From IMG/VR virus record IMGVR_UViG_3300030328_002868, positions 1 through 20,533 of that record: DNA of 20,533 bases. One strand, 5' to 3'. Numbering within the stretch: the stretch's first letter is position 1; every line of letters begins with the position of its first letter. This document shows, in pieces, positions 1 through 7,031 of this stretch. This stretch comes from a virus. The position numbers and the translations under genes were made by a program. A model generated the notes under the pieces. It did not search any database. It was given only the letters and a program-made list of their open reading frames with translations, and had not been told where the DNA came from.

Positions 1-573
1 ATTGGCGCAATGACAGATATTTCTAGGAAGCTTTTAATTCAGTCTTCTTTAGATGTTGAGTCATTAGTTAGAAGTTCTCTTGCTTCTTCTGTTGCTCTTG
101 AAATAGATCGTGCAGCTCTTTACGGGCTAGGGTCGAGTTCTGAGCCATTAGGCCTGCATAACACAACTGGAATTTCTACGGAAAATATCACAAACAATGA
201 TCCTACATTTGGTGAGATTGTTGCGATGGAATCTGACATTTCAGTTGCTAATGCTTTGACTGGTTCTCTTGCTTATGTAACTAGAGCTAACATTGCTGGA
301 GCAATGAAAGTTAAGGCTAAGGATTCTGGCTCTGGTCTCTTTGTTTGGGATAACGGAACCGTTAACGGTTATCCGGCTTATATCTCTAATCAAGTAGAAG
401 CTGGCGATGTCTGGTTTGGTAACTGGTCTGAATTGATCCTTGCTTACTGGTCTGGTTTAGATCTACAAGTAGATCCTTATACAGGCGGTGCGTCTGGAAA
501 CGTAAGAGTAAGAGTCTTACAAGATGTAGACGTTGCTGTTAAGCATCCTGCAAGTTTCTGTCTTGGTGCATAA
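1..573 (+). CDS. Major capsid protein, HK97 fold (C-terminal part, 5' end outside window)
   Basis: This is the shell-forming subunit of the phage head. The frame is open from base 1, and the first ATG (base 10) is an internal Met in the conserved stretch MTDISRKLLIQSS, so the gene starts upstream of the window. The visible part has the usual HK97-type P-domain/A-domain landmarks: an 'ISRKLLIQSSLDVE..VRSSLA' helix, 'EIDRAALYGLGSS.EPLGL' about 35 residues on, and a C-terminal beta region ending in 'VRVRVLQDVDVAVKHPASF'. About 190 residues remain of a family that usually has 300-400. It heads the operon that continues into joining and tail genes, as in HK97 and lambda. Family call from sequence pattern; no search was run. 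Confidence 0.9.
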   Translation: MGAMTDISRKLLIQSSLDVESLVRSSLASSVALEIDRAALYGLGSSSEPLGLHNTTGISTENITNNDPTFGEIVAMESDISVANALTGSLAYVTRANIAGAMKVKAKDSGSGLFVWDNGTVNGYPAYISNQVEAGDVWFGNWSELILAYWSGLDLQVDPYTGGASGNVRVRVLQDVDVAVKHPASFCLGA

Positions 574-575
574 GC

Positions 576-791
576 ATGAAGATTGAAGCCTTACGTTCTT
601 TTGGATTAAGAGGCGAAGTTGTTCAGATTGGGGAGGTTATAGAGGCTTCCCCCTCTGAAACAAGACAGCTAATTAACTCAGGTCAGGCAAAAGAGGCCGT
701 GGTCTGTGAGGTTCAAAAGGAACCAAAGCCAAAAGCAAAGAAAACCCCTAAAGCTAAACCCACTCCAACCCCAGAGGTAACTGACGAATGA
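576..791 (+). CDS. Small head-region protein with KP-rich tail
   Basis: This 71-residue protein has a compact N-terminal half (MKIEALRSFGLRGEVVQIGEVIEASPSETRQLINSGQAKE). That pattern is seen in short proteins encoded just after the capsid gene in many siphophages: a beta hairpin, then a helix with 'G.A'. Residues 47-68 are a low-complexity Lys/Pro/Ala/Thr tail. It starts 3 nt after the capsid stop, and its last four bases (ATGA) hold the next start, so translation is probably coupled. Its position matches lambda FI or small connector genes, but the function is not established. Confidence 0.65.
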   Translation: MKIEALRSFGLRGEVVQIGEVIEASPSETRQLINSGQAKEAVVCEVQKEPKPKAKKTPKAKPTPTPEVTDE

Positions 792-1168
792 CTATTCAAA
801 ACCTAGGTTCAAAAGGAACCGCCGTTAACATCTTGCCTAATGATGTTCTTGCCTCAACCGCTAATGGTTCAGGTATAGATCTTCAAGGATATGAGGGAAG
901 CGCTGCTTTCGTTCTTTCCTCTGAAGCAATGGGCGCAAGCGTCACTCTTGCTGTTCATCTTGAAGAATCCGCTAACGACTCGGATTGGTCTGATGTCGCA
1001 AACGGCGCATTTACAACTACGGCAGCCAACACCGCTGCTTTCGAGCAAATCGCTTTAAACGTCTCTGATCTTAAGCGCTATGTGAGAAGTGCAGCTGTAG
1101 TTTCTGGAGGAACCGGCACAGGGGCTGTCAATCTCACCGCATACGCTTCTAAGAAGTACACAACTTAA
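788..1168 (+). CDS. Virion structural protein, probable head decoration or connector-region beta protein
   Basis: A 126-residue protein with no cysteine, predicted mostly beta, rich in Ala/Thr/Ser/Val. It has the pattern 'GSGIDLQGYEGSAAFVL... VTLAVHLEESANDSDWSDV ... FEQIALNVSDLKRYVR'. I associate this with a widespread family of small structural proteins found between capsid and tail genes in siphophages, often suggested to be decoration proteins. It overlaps the previous gene by ATGA at 788-791 and is followed after 7 nt by the gpFII-like gene. The structural role is inferred from position and pattern; decoration and connector functions cannot be separated here. Confidence 0.6.
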   Translation: MTIQNLGSKGTAVNILPNDVLASTANGSGIDLQGYEGSAAFVLSSEAMGASVTLAVHLEESANDSDWSDVANGAFTTTAANTAAFEQIALNVSDLKRYVRSAAVVSGGTGTGAVNLTAYASKKYTT

Positions 1169-1175
1169 TAAGTAG

Positions 1176-1457
1176 ATGTCATTTTCTGATGACATAGACA
1201 CGATGCTTGGTTCTCCCTTCGGTGTTTCTTGCACTGCGGGGGGAACTACTGCATTCGGCATTCTTGATGAACCCACTTCGGTAGTTGCTGGGGATTCAGT
1301 CCTATATGTCGATAGAGTTTTGCATTGTAAATTTGCCGACTTTGGAACTCTTGTCGGTGGAGACAGTATTAGTGTTAATTCTGTGAATTATAAAGTCAGA
1401 ACTAATGAACGTGGACTAGATGGCCTGACCTGTGAAATCTCATTGGAGAAAGTGTAA
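1176..1457 (+). CDS. Head-tail joining protein, lambda gpFII-like
   Basis: This 93-residue protein fits the gpFII-type head-tail joining fold, a small beta barrel at the head-tail interface. It begins with the typical 'FSDDIDTMLGSPFGV' segment, followed by 'GILDEPTSVVAGDSVLYVDRVLHCKFADF..L.GGDSISVNSVNYKVRTNERGLDGLTCEISLEKV'. That gives a 'gD.v.v.g..Y.V' beta unit and a closing 'D.l...i.Le' strand, both characteristic. It lies just before a tail-terminator homologue, as FII lies before Z/U in lambda. The stop is immediately followed by the next ATG (1458). A role in making the assembled head competent to bind the tail is known for the family. Confidence 0.75.
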   Translation: MSFSDDIDTMLGSPFGVSCTAGGTTAFGILDEPTSVVAGDSVLYVDRVLHCKFADFGTLVGGDSISVNSVNYKVRTNERGLDGLTCEISLEKV

Positions 1458-1886
1458 ATGGCCTCTAAACGTGAAGACATATTGGATGCAATTAAGACCG
1501 CATTAGCGGGAACAACTGGAGTTTCTACAAGAATCTATAGAAGTAGAACTATTCCACTGGCTCAAAGGTCAGAACTGCCTGCTTTGCTGATTTCTTGGAC
1601 AAATGACGGAGCAGAACAAAATACATCTTTACCTACTCTTGATTGGTCATTAAATGTTGTTGTTACTGTTTTAAGTTCTGGAGACGTTCCAGATTCTCAG
1701 GCAGACGATACCTTGGTGAGTATGCACGCCAAAATGTGCGCTGACTTAACGCTTGGAGGTGAGGCGATAGACATTCAACCTAGTGACGTAAGCTTTGAAG
1801 CAATTGACGGTGACCAACCAATTGGAGCCATCAACTGTAGTTATATCGTTAGGTATAGAACAGAAGTAGATGATTTAACGCAGTAA
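1458..1886 (+). CDS. Tail terminator protein, gpU-like
   Basis: This 142-residue protein has the layout of lambda gpU and HK97 gp10 tail terminators. An N-terminal helix (KREDILDAIKTALAG) is followed by a strand 'VSTRIYRSRTIPLAQRSELPALLISW', a long beta segment 'LDWSLNVVVTVLSSG', a helix 'DDTLVSMHAKMCADL', and a C-terminal strand ending 'INCSYIVRYRTEVDDL'. Terminators cap the growing tail tube and then bind the head. The gene directly follows the FII-like gene and precedes the tube gene, which is the conserved order. After it comes a 57-nt gap, one of the larger gaps in this operon. Confidence 0.8.
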   Translation: MASKREDILDAIKTALAGTTGVSTRIYRSRTIPLAQRSELPALLISWTNDGAEQNTSLPTLDWSLNVVVTVLSSGDVPDSQADDTLVSMHAKMCADLTLGGEAIDIQPSDVSFEAIDGDQPIGAINCSYIVRYRTEVDDLTQ

Positions 1887-1892
1887 TACGTC
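1884..1892 (+). promoter_or_regulatory. TAATACGTC element before the tail-tube gene
   Basis: The 9-mer TAATACGTC lies at the end of the terminator gene and the beginning of the 57-nt leader of the tail tube gene. The same 9-mer occurs at 11050-11058, in front of the first fibre gene. Both leaders also contain ACGTCTAA followed shortly by ATGGC. The repetition in front of two structural genes suggests a shared regulatory site. No promoter activity can be shown from sequence alone. Confidence 0.2.
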
Positions 1893-1943
1893 GCAATAGC
1901 AAAGAACGTCTAATATGGCTGCATAAGATCTAATGAAAGTGCC

Positions 1944-2885
1944 GTGCCAAAGCTAACTAGAAAACGGACAATCCTCCTGAAGAGCGAAGCGAGTTATGGC
2001 GTTGATCCCACACCCACAGCAAGTGCCAACGCTGTACTAGTAAAAGATTTATCTGTTGAACCGATTCAAAGCGATGAGGTTAGTAGAGATCTTATAAAAA
2101 GTTATCTCGGAAACTATGACGTTTTATTAGCGAACCAAAGGGCAAGCGTAAGTTTCACGGTAGAGCTTTGCGCTTCTGGAACCGCAGGTACGGAATGTCA
2201 ATATGCCCCAGCGCTTAAAGCGGCTGGCCTTGCTGTCACTACGGTTAGTGCAACTAGTAATACATATGCTCCTGTTAGTAGTTCTTTTGCTTCCTGTGCT
2301 GTCTACGCCAATATTGACGGCGTAAATCATGCCATTACGGGTTGTAGAGGAACTTTTTCAATCGCTTGCAGCGTTAACGAAATTCCTACAATAACCTTTA
2401 ATTTAGTTGGAAAATATAATGCACCTGCCGACGTAACTCTTCCTACTTGCACTTATCAAAAGCAAGCTGATCCCGTTATTTTTAAAAATGATAATGTCAC
2501 AGGGTTTGAAATCTTTGGTAGTTCCTTAGCTTTACAAGCTTGGTCTTTTGATATGAATAACGATACTGTCTATAGGGAATTGGTCGGAACTACAGCAACA
2601 AAAGAGGTGTTGATTACAGATAGAAAACCTTCAGGTTCATTAGAGATAGAAGCCCCTGCATTATCTGCTAAAAACTTTTTTACTATCGCTACAGGATCTT
2701 CTACAGGATCAAATAAATTTACTATTGATGGTGGCGGGGCTGGTAAGAAAATTGAAATAAGCTGTCCACAAACTGATATAACAACTCCTAGTTATGGAGA
2801 TAGTGACAACATCGTTACTTTGTCCCTTCCATTTAATGCCATCCCTAGCAGTGGTAATGATGAGTTGAGCATTAAATACTTCTAG
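1944..2885 (+). CDS. Major tail tube protein
   Basis: This 313-residue protein would form the stacked hexamer rings of the flexible tail. The N-terminus 'LTRKRTILLKSEASYGVDPTP..SANAVLVKDLSVEPIQSDEVSRDLIKSYLGN' is typical of siphophage tube proteins: 'E..YG.dptPt...n.i.v....~P...~~~.R'. The rest is beta-rich and Thr/Ser-rich. The C-terminal end includes 'NIVTLSLPFNAIPSSGNDELSIKYF', like the usual 'p....~g.DEl.i...' ending. The start is GTG (1944); the nearby ATG at 1933 is in another frame and soon hits a stop. The gene lies between tail terminator and tail chaperone genes, as expected. It should be among the most highly expressed genes here. Confidence 0.85.
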   Translation: MPKLTRKRTILLKSEASYGVDPTPTASANAVLVKDLSVEPIQSDEVSRDLIKSYLGNYDVLLANQRASVSFTVELCASGTAGTECQYAPALKAAGLAVTTVSATSNTYAPVSSSFASCAVYANIDGVNHAITGCRGTFSIACSVNEIPTITFNLVGKYNAPADVTLPTCTYQKQADPVIFKNDNVTGFEIFGSSLALQAWSFDMNNDTVYRELVGTTATKEVLITDRKPSGSLEIEAPALSAKNFFTIATGSSTGSNKFTIDGGGAGKKIEISCPQTDITTPSYGDSDNIVTLSLPFNAIPSSGNDELSIKYF

Positions 2886-2888
2886 GCA

Positions 2889-2917
2889 TTGCTTCTTTAA
2901 GCAAGAGGGTTTACCCT
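2889..2917 (+). other. Two tandem hairpins after the tail tube gene
   Basis: TTGCTT (2889-2894) pairs with AAGCAA (2899-2904) around a 4-nt loop. Directly after it, AGGGT (2906-2910) pairs with ACCCT (2913-2917), or AGGG/CCCT with a 4-nt loop. No T-tract follows, so this is not a standard intrinsic terminator. It may stabilise the 3' end of tail tube mRNA or reduce read-through into the chaperone gene. Function is speculative. Confidence 0.35.
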
Positions 2918-2938
2918 AAGCAGACATATTAAAACTGT

Positions 2939-3280
2939 ATGGCTTTTGTTTTAAAGCAATCTGATACCTATAAATGGGATGTATCAGTTGATGTCCCTGT
3001 TGATGGTCAGCATAAACGTTCTACTTTTACAGGTGAATTTAAAAGGATTCCTCAATCTCGCATACGTGAGATAGGTCAACAGATCGAAGAAGGAACCATC
3101 ACGGACGCTGAAATGGTAGAAGAGGTTCTGGTTGGTTGGGATGGCATAGACGATATGAAAGGAGAGCCTGTTAAATTTTCAAGGACAGCATTACAGCAAC
3201 TTGTAGATGTTCCAATGGTTGCCACTTGTATTGCTACTGCTTACTTTGAATCAATTGCAGGCGCAAAAAGAAAAAACTAG
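2939..3280 (+). CDS. Tail assembly chaperone, gpG-like (zero-frame product)
   Basis: This 113-residue protein lies between tail tube and tape measure genes, the fixed place of tail assembly chaperones. It begins 'MAFVLKQSDTYKWDVSVDVPVDGQHKRSTFTGEFKRIPQSRIREI', a substrate-binding-like beta strand and helix pattern common in this family, and has 'VLVGWDGIDDMKGEPVKFS', a 'l.gW.gv.d..G.~~~fs' motif typical of gpG-like proteins. It ends GCA AAA AGA AAA AAC TAG. The last 7 nt before the stop form a -1 slippery heptamer, so a fraction of ribosomes should continue into the 3277-3600 frame to make the longer gpGT-like chaperone. Both forms bind tape measure protein during tail assembly in lambda; here this is by homology of position and architecture. 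Confidence 0.85.
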   Translation: MAFVLKQSDTYKWDVSVDVPVDGQHKRSTFTGEFKRIPQSRIREIGQQIEEGTITDAEMVEEVLVGWDGIDDMKGEPVKFSRTALQQLVDVPMVATCIATAYFESIAGAKRKN

Positions 3281-3312
3281 AAGCCGCTGCTATTTATTGG
3301 TGTAGTGGCGGC
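3271..3312 (+). promoter_or_regulatory. Programmed -1 ribosomal frameshift signal
   Basis: The slippery heptamer A_AAA_AAC occupies 3271-3277 in exactly the right phase (AGA AAA AAC TAG). After a 5-nt spacer (3278-3282), an 11-bp stem forms between 3283-3293 and 3302-3312 (GCCGCTGCTAT with GTAGTGGCGGC, three G-T wobbles) around an 8-nt loop. Heptamer, short spacer and stable stem are the standard parts of a -1 frameshift site. The -1 frame is then open without a stop to 3600. Confidence 0.85.
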
Positions 3313-3600
3313 GTACAGGATTTAACACAACAGGACGCAGCGGCGTTAGGGGTGGCATTGCCTGAATCTGAGCCGGATGAACATTTTGAGGTGCTTAGTG
3401 AAAATTGGGATGTTGTCGGTCTCTTTTTAAAATGTCAGACGCAATGGCGGACATCTGTAGGCGGTGTTACTGGTTTTGATTATGCCAGCGTAGTAACCAT
3501 CGCTAAACTATATGAGTATAAGGATTTGCCCTCTGTGATTGAAGATCTACAAATCATGGAAATTGCGGCAATGGCTGAAATGAATAAGGAGACGAAATAA
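3277..3600 (+). CDS. Tail assembly chaperone gpGT extension (T domain, reached by -1 frameshift)
   Basis: These codons are read only after the -1 slip at 3271-3277. The full product is join(2939..3277, 3277..3600), about 220 residues. The extension begins LEAAAIYWCSGGVQDL and contains 'ENWDVVGLFLKCQTQWR..VGGVTGFDYASVVTIAKLYEY', the pattern of the DUF1799-type tail chaperone domain ('W...lFl...TQWr.g..G.tGldy'). In lambda the T domain binds the tube protein while G binds the tape measure. A GTG at 3352 could be read as a start, but it lies inside the conserved domain region and has no clear ribosome binding site. The TAA stop overlaps the tape measure ATG by one base. Confidence 0.85.
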   Translation, partial: LEAAAIYWCSGGVQDLTQQDAAALGVALPESEPDEHFEVLSENWDVVGLFLKCQTQWRTSVGGVTGFDYASVVTIAKLYEYKDLPSVIEDLQIMEIAAMAEMNKETK

Positions 3601-5402
3601 TGGCAGGCAACAATTTCCAGTTAAACGTTAATACCCGTGTTAAAGGGCGGCGAGAATTAACAAAGCTAGGCAATTCTTTCCAAGGCGTTCAAGGTAAAGC
3701 CAAAAATTTACTTTTAACGATTAGATCATTAGCTGGTCCTTTTGCCACTATCTTTGCAACATATAAGGCAGTTGGATTCGTTGCCAATAGTTTCACAGTA
3801 ATGGCAGAGCGTGCAAGTGATATGAAGGTTCTTGCTAGTAGTCTTTCAACTATTACAGCGGATGCACCTAAGACAGCAAAATCCTTAAAAGAGTTGGCTG
3901 ATTCTTTAGGCTATAAGACCTTATTTGATGAAAGAGACTTTATAAAAGGATTTAATTTATTAACGAGCTTCAGAACAATAGGGGTTGATAGCTATGAAAG
4001 AGTTACGATTGCGGCGGCTGATATGGCAACTAAATTAGGTACAGATGTAAGAAGTAATTTATTACAATTAGCAAAAGCATTAGAAGCCCCAGAGGTAGGC
4101 CTTACAGCATTAAGGAGATCAGGAACAAGATTCACAGAAGAGCAAACTAATTTAATCAAGTCATTAGTAGATAGTGGAAGATTATTAGAGGCACAAAAGC
4201 TAATTTTAGAAGAAATTGAGAGCCAATATGGTGGGGCTGCTTTTGCTGCTGCGCAAGGTTTTGCGGCTTCTTTAGATACTTTAAGACAAAGGGCAAGAGA
4301 CTTGCAGGAAGAATTAGGAAGGTTATTAGATCCATTAGCAACACCAGCGGTAGAAGGATTAAGCGATCTCATGGAAAGCGCAACTAATGGAATTAAATAT
4401 ATGCTTTCTAATCTTCCACAAGTTTTCACCTGGACTACAAGATTATTGAAAGTAACATCAATCTATGCCTCTGTATGGGCTGGTATAGCGGCGGCTAAAT
4501 CTTTAGGCGCAATATTAAAAGGCGCAAAATTATTATTAGATATGGAGAAAGCAAAGCTAGCAATTGTAAAGTCTAGGGCTGCCATTGAAGCTACTTTGGC
4601 AGCTATTGCGGCAACTCCCGGTTTATGGACAAAGATACTTGCTGGTGGAACTGTTGCGGCTGGTGCTTATGTCGTTTTGGATAAAGTAATTAACGACACT
4701 ATGGCCTCCGTAGAGGGTTTATATTCGGAATTTGATAATTTAAACGGACAGTTAGTTAGCGCAGGTGAGGGACTAACGGAAAAAACCGAGGAAATAGTTA
4801 ATAACTGGAAAATGGTTAAGGACTCAATTAAAGGAGGAATGCAAGAATATGCAAAGAGTATTGGAGACACAGCCGGGCAAGTAAAAGGCGCAACAGTAAA
4901 TGCTTTCAAAGGCATGGAAAACCAGTTGGTTTCGTTCGTGACTACGGGCAAGTTTTCATTTAAGTCATTAGCAAAAAGCATTATTGCTGATTTGGCAAGG
5001 ATAGCGATTAGAGCAATGATCCTTAAGCCTCTTATGGCTGGCTTTGGAATTAAAGGATTCGCAAAAGGTGGCGTCTTTGAAAATGGGAATCAAATAACGG
5101 CTTATGCAAAAGGCGGCGTAGTTAATAGGCCAACAATGTTTGCTATGGGAGGGGCGGGCAACTTTGGGATTATGGGAGAAGGGGGGAATCCAGAAGCAAT
5201 ACTACCTTTGAAGAGACGTAACGGCGTCTTAGGCGTAGAAGGTGGAGGCAATTCTAATAATGTGGTAGTCAATGTAAATGCTCAAGGTACAAACGTTCAG
5301 GGGGATGAAGAAGAAGGGAAGATGCTAGGAAAGCTTATAGCCGCCGCTGTTCAGTCCACTTTGATTAAAGAACAAAGACCCGGAGGCCTTTTAGCTGCTT
5401 AA
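3600..5402 (+). CDS. Tail length tape measure protein
   Basis: This 600-residue protein sets tail length and may enter the cell envelope during DNA ejection. It follows the chaperone genes with a one-base overlap. The N-terminal half is helical, with the family-like stretch 'MAERASDMKVLASSLSTI...A...LKELADSLGY...ERDFIKGFNLLTSF...VDSYERVTIAAADMATKLGTD'. Hydrophobic, possibly membrane-active helices occur near residues 37-65, 278-312 and 334-363. The C-terminus (about 489-540) is Gly-rich with repeated 'AKGGV' units and 'MGEGGNPEAILPLKR', the usual end of lambda gpH-type tape measures. At roughly 0.15 nm per residue it would give a tail near 90 nm. That is an estimate from known phages. Confidence 0.92.
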   Translation: MAGNNFQLNVNTRVKGRRELTKLGNSFQGVQGKAKNLLLTIRSLAGPFATIFATYKAVGFVANSFTVMAERASDMKVLASSLSTITADAPKTAKSLKELADSLGYKTLFDERDFIKGFNLLTSFRTIGVDSYERVTIAAADMATKLGTDVRSNLLQLAKALEAPEVGLTALRRSGTRFTEEQTNLIKSLVDSGRLLEAQKLILEEIESQYGGAAFAAAQGFAASLDTLRQRARDLQEELGRLLDPLATPAVEGLSDLMESATNGIKYMLSNLPQVFTWTTRLLKVTSIYASVWAGIAAAKSLGAILKGAKLLLDMEKAKLAIVKSRAAIEATLAAIAATPGLWTKILAGGTVAAGAYVVLDKVINDTMASVEGLYSEFDNLNGQLVSAGEGLTEKTEEIVNNWKMVKDSIKGGMQEYAKSIGDTAGQVKGATVNAFKGMENQLVSFVTTGKFSFKSLAKSIIADLARIAIRAMILKPLMAGFGIKGFAKGGVFENGNQITAYAKGGVVNRPTMFAMGGAGNFGIMGEGGNPEAILPLKRRNGVLGVEGGGNSNNVVVNVNAQGTNVQGDEEEGKMLGKLIAAAVQSTLIKEQRPGGLLAA

Positions 5403-5404
5403 TT

Positions 5405-5740
5405 ATGGCTACTTTCACGTACACCCCTTCCTATTCCGCAACAGAAACTAGTCAACCTTTGGCTAGAACGGTTCAGTTCGGAGAAGGCTACGAGCAAAGA
5501 ATACAATTTGGGTTGCAACGTGATCCTAAAAGTTGGGCTCTTAATTTTGCTAATAGAGATGATACGGAAAGGGACAACATAATTACTTTCTTAGAAGCAA
5601 GAAAAGGCACTGAATCTTTTGATTGGACACCGCCAAGAGGTAGCGTTGGTAAATATGTTTGTTCTGAATGGACAACTGAAATAGCAGTTCATGGGCGTAC
5701 AACTATTACAACAACTTTTAGAGAGGTCTTCGAACCCTAA
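5405..5740 (+). CDS. Minor tail protein, lambda gpM-like
   Basis: This 111-residue protein belongs to the gpM family of tail-tip proteins. 'FTYTPSYSATETSQPLARTVQFGEGYEQRIQFGLQRDPKSWALNF', the central 'ARKGTESFDWTPPRG' and the end 'TTTITTTFREVFEP' match the family pattern (G.GY.qR...G.n.....w...f; FLe...G...F.Wtpp.g; i.a.F.Ev~ep). gpM sits at the junction of tail tube and tip complex. The gene begins 2 nt after the tape measure stop, and its TAA overlaps the next ATG (TAATG). Confidence 0.88.
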   Translation: MATFTYTPSYSATETSQPLARTVQFGEGYEQRIQFGLQRDPKSWALNFANRDDTERDNIITFLEARKGTESFDWTPPRGSVGKYVCSEWTTEIAVHGRTTITTTFREVFEP

Positions 5741-6321
5741 TGGCTATTCCTGTAAGTGAATTACAAAGCATTTCGCCTAGTTCTGTTATTGAATTATTCG
5801 TTTTAACCCTTGACCCTACGCTTCATGGAAGTTCAGATTCATATAGATTTCATAACGGAAGTGCTCCTGATAATAATGATGAGGTTATATGGGCGGGTAA
5901 TTCTTATATGCGTTATCCCATTCAAGTAACCGGTTTCGAACAGTCTGGAAAAGGAGCTTTACCCCGTCCGCATCTAGTAGTTAGTAATATTCTTTCGACC
6001 ATGACGGCAGTAATTCAAGAGGTTAATATAACTTATACCCCAGGAAACGATCTTTGCGGCGCAGAATTTTTGAGAATTAGAACCCTTGCTAGATACTTGG
6101 ATGCTGATAACTGGGAAACAGGAGTAAACCCGTTCGGCACCCCATCGCCATCAACAGAACTACCACGAGAGATATACAAAATAGATAGAAAAATTGCAGA
6201 AAATAGAAACGTTATTGAATGGGAATGTGCAAGCGCATTTGATTTATCCTACGGCGCTAAAGCTCCAAAAAGATTAGTTACTAGAACTGATTTTCCTGGT
6301 GTTGGCACTTTTGTTGGATGA
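5740..6321 (+). CDS. Minor tail protein, lambda gpL-like, lacking the Cys-rich C-terminus
   Basis: This 193-residue protein matches the body of the gpL tail-tip family: 'PVSELQSISPSSVIELFVLTLDPTLHGSSDSYRFHNG' at the N-terminus, 'VIWAGNSYMRYPIQVTGFEQSGKGALPRPHLVVSN' in the middle, and 'IYKIDRKIAENRNVIEWECASAFDLSYGAKAPKRLVTRTDFPG' at the end. In lambda, gpL is 232 residues and its C-terminal domain binds a [4Fe-4S] cluster through four cysteines. Here the protein stops where that domain would begin, and only two cysteines remain (in 'DLCGAEF' and 'WECASAF'), so that cluster cannot be coordinated in the same way. The stop overlaps the next start by ATGA. The truncation looks natural, with no frameshift remnant. 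Confidence 0.85.
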   Translation: MAIPVSELQSISPSSVIELFVLTLDPTLHGSSDSYRFHNGSAPDNNDEVIWAGNSYMRYPIQVTGFEQSGKGALPRPHLVVSNILSTMTAVIQEVNITYTPGNDLCGAEFLRIRTLARYLDADNWETGVNPFGTPSPSTELPREIYKIDRKIAENRNVIEWECASAFDLSYGAKAPKRLVTRTDFPGVGTFVG

Positions 6322-7031
6322 CTTGGAAAGAAGCGGCGTTAAAACACGCAAAAAAGGAAATGCCTAAAGAAGCTTGTGGCCTTGTCTGTATTAATAAAGG
6401 AAGAGAAAAATATTGGCCTTGTCGAAATGCCGCCGATTTCCCTAGTGAGGGTTTTTTATTACATCCCGACGACTGGATGGAATGCGAAGACGTGCATGAG
6501 ATCGTTGGGGTCTTTCATTCTCATCCTGGGGAATCTCCAGAGCCGAGTCAAGTAGACAAGGCTAGTTGTGAATATATCGACCTACCTTTTTATATCGTTA
6601 ATCCTGAGACTGAAGGGTGGCATTACTTCGAGCCGTCAGGATATAAAGCGCCTTTGATTGGTAGGACTTTTTGTTGGGGGTCGCAAGACTGTTGGTCTCT
6701 GATTATTGACTACTTTGCAGAGAAAGGCTTAAAGGTCAAAGACTGGAAGAGGCCGGGGCTTCCTGAAGAAATTTTAACCAATAATATTTTCTGTGAAAAA
6801 AACTTTATTGAAAGCGGTTTTGTTCCTTTGACTAGTGATGCTGAATGGAAAACAGGAGATGTTCTTTCATTTGCGTTTAATGATCAATGCCCCGACCATG
6901 TGGCTATCTATATTGGGAATGGGCAACAGATTTTGCATCATGTAGGAGCAAAATTAAGTTCTAGAGATCTTTACAACGATTTCTACATCAAGAAAACAGT
7001 CAAGAGGTATCGCCATGCTGAGAAAAATTAA
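6318..7031 (+). CDS. Tail-tip peptidase, lambda gpK-like: JAMM metalloprotease plus NlpC/P60 domain
   Basis: This 237-residue two-domain protein belongs to the gpK tail-assembly family. The N-terminal Mov34/MPN (JAMM) domain keeps all its metal and catalytic residues: Glu18 in 'PKEACGL', then His67-x-His69-x7-Ser77-x2-Asp80 ('FHSHPGESPEPSQVDKA'). The C-terminal NlpC/P60 domain has the nucleophile Cys125 in 'WGSQDCWSLIIDYF' and the catalytic His194 in 'CPDHVAIYIGNGQQILHH', preceded by the usual 'GDVL'. The second domain may cleave peptidoglycan stem peptides during entry, and the first may process tail proteins. The start overlaps the gpL stop by 4 nt, and the end overlaps gpI by 17 nt. Confidence 0.9.
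   Translation: MTWKEAALKHAKKEMPKEACGLVCINKGREKYWPCRNAADFPSEGFLLHPDDWMECEDVHEIVGVFHSHPGESPEPSQVDKASCEYIDLPFYIVNPETEGWHYFEPSGYKAPLIGRTFCWGSQDCWSLIIDYFAEKGLKVKDWKRPGLPEEILTNNIFCEKNFIESGFVPLTSDAEWKTGDVLSFAFNDQCPDHVAIYIGNGQQILHHVGAKLSSRDLYNDFYIKKTVKRYRHAEKN

Noticed and set aside
1884-1899. T7-type promoter (resembles TAATACGACTCACTATAG)
   Set aside because: Only TAATACG and a loose CA.TAG match, with wrong spacing; no single-subunit RNA polymerase is in the window.
3352-3600. Independent gene starting at GTG 3352
   Set aside because: The same frame is open back to the slippery site at 3271-3277 with a conserved domain crossing the GTG; frameshift fusion explains it better.
3992-4429. 145-residue minus-strand frame within the tape measure gene
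   Set aside because: Antisense shadow; the plus-strand tape measure sequence is clear and the minus product has no family features.
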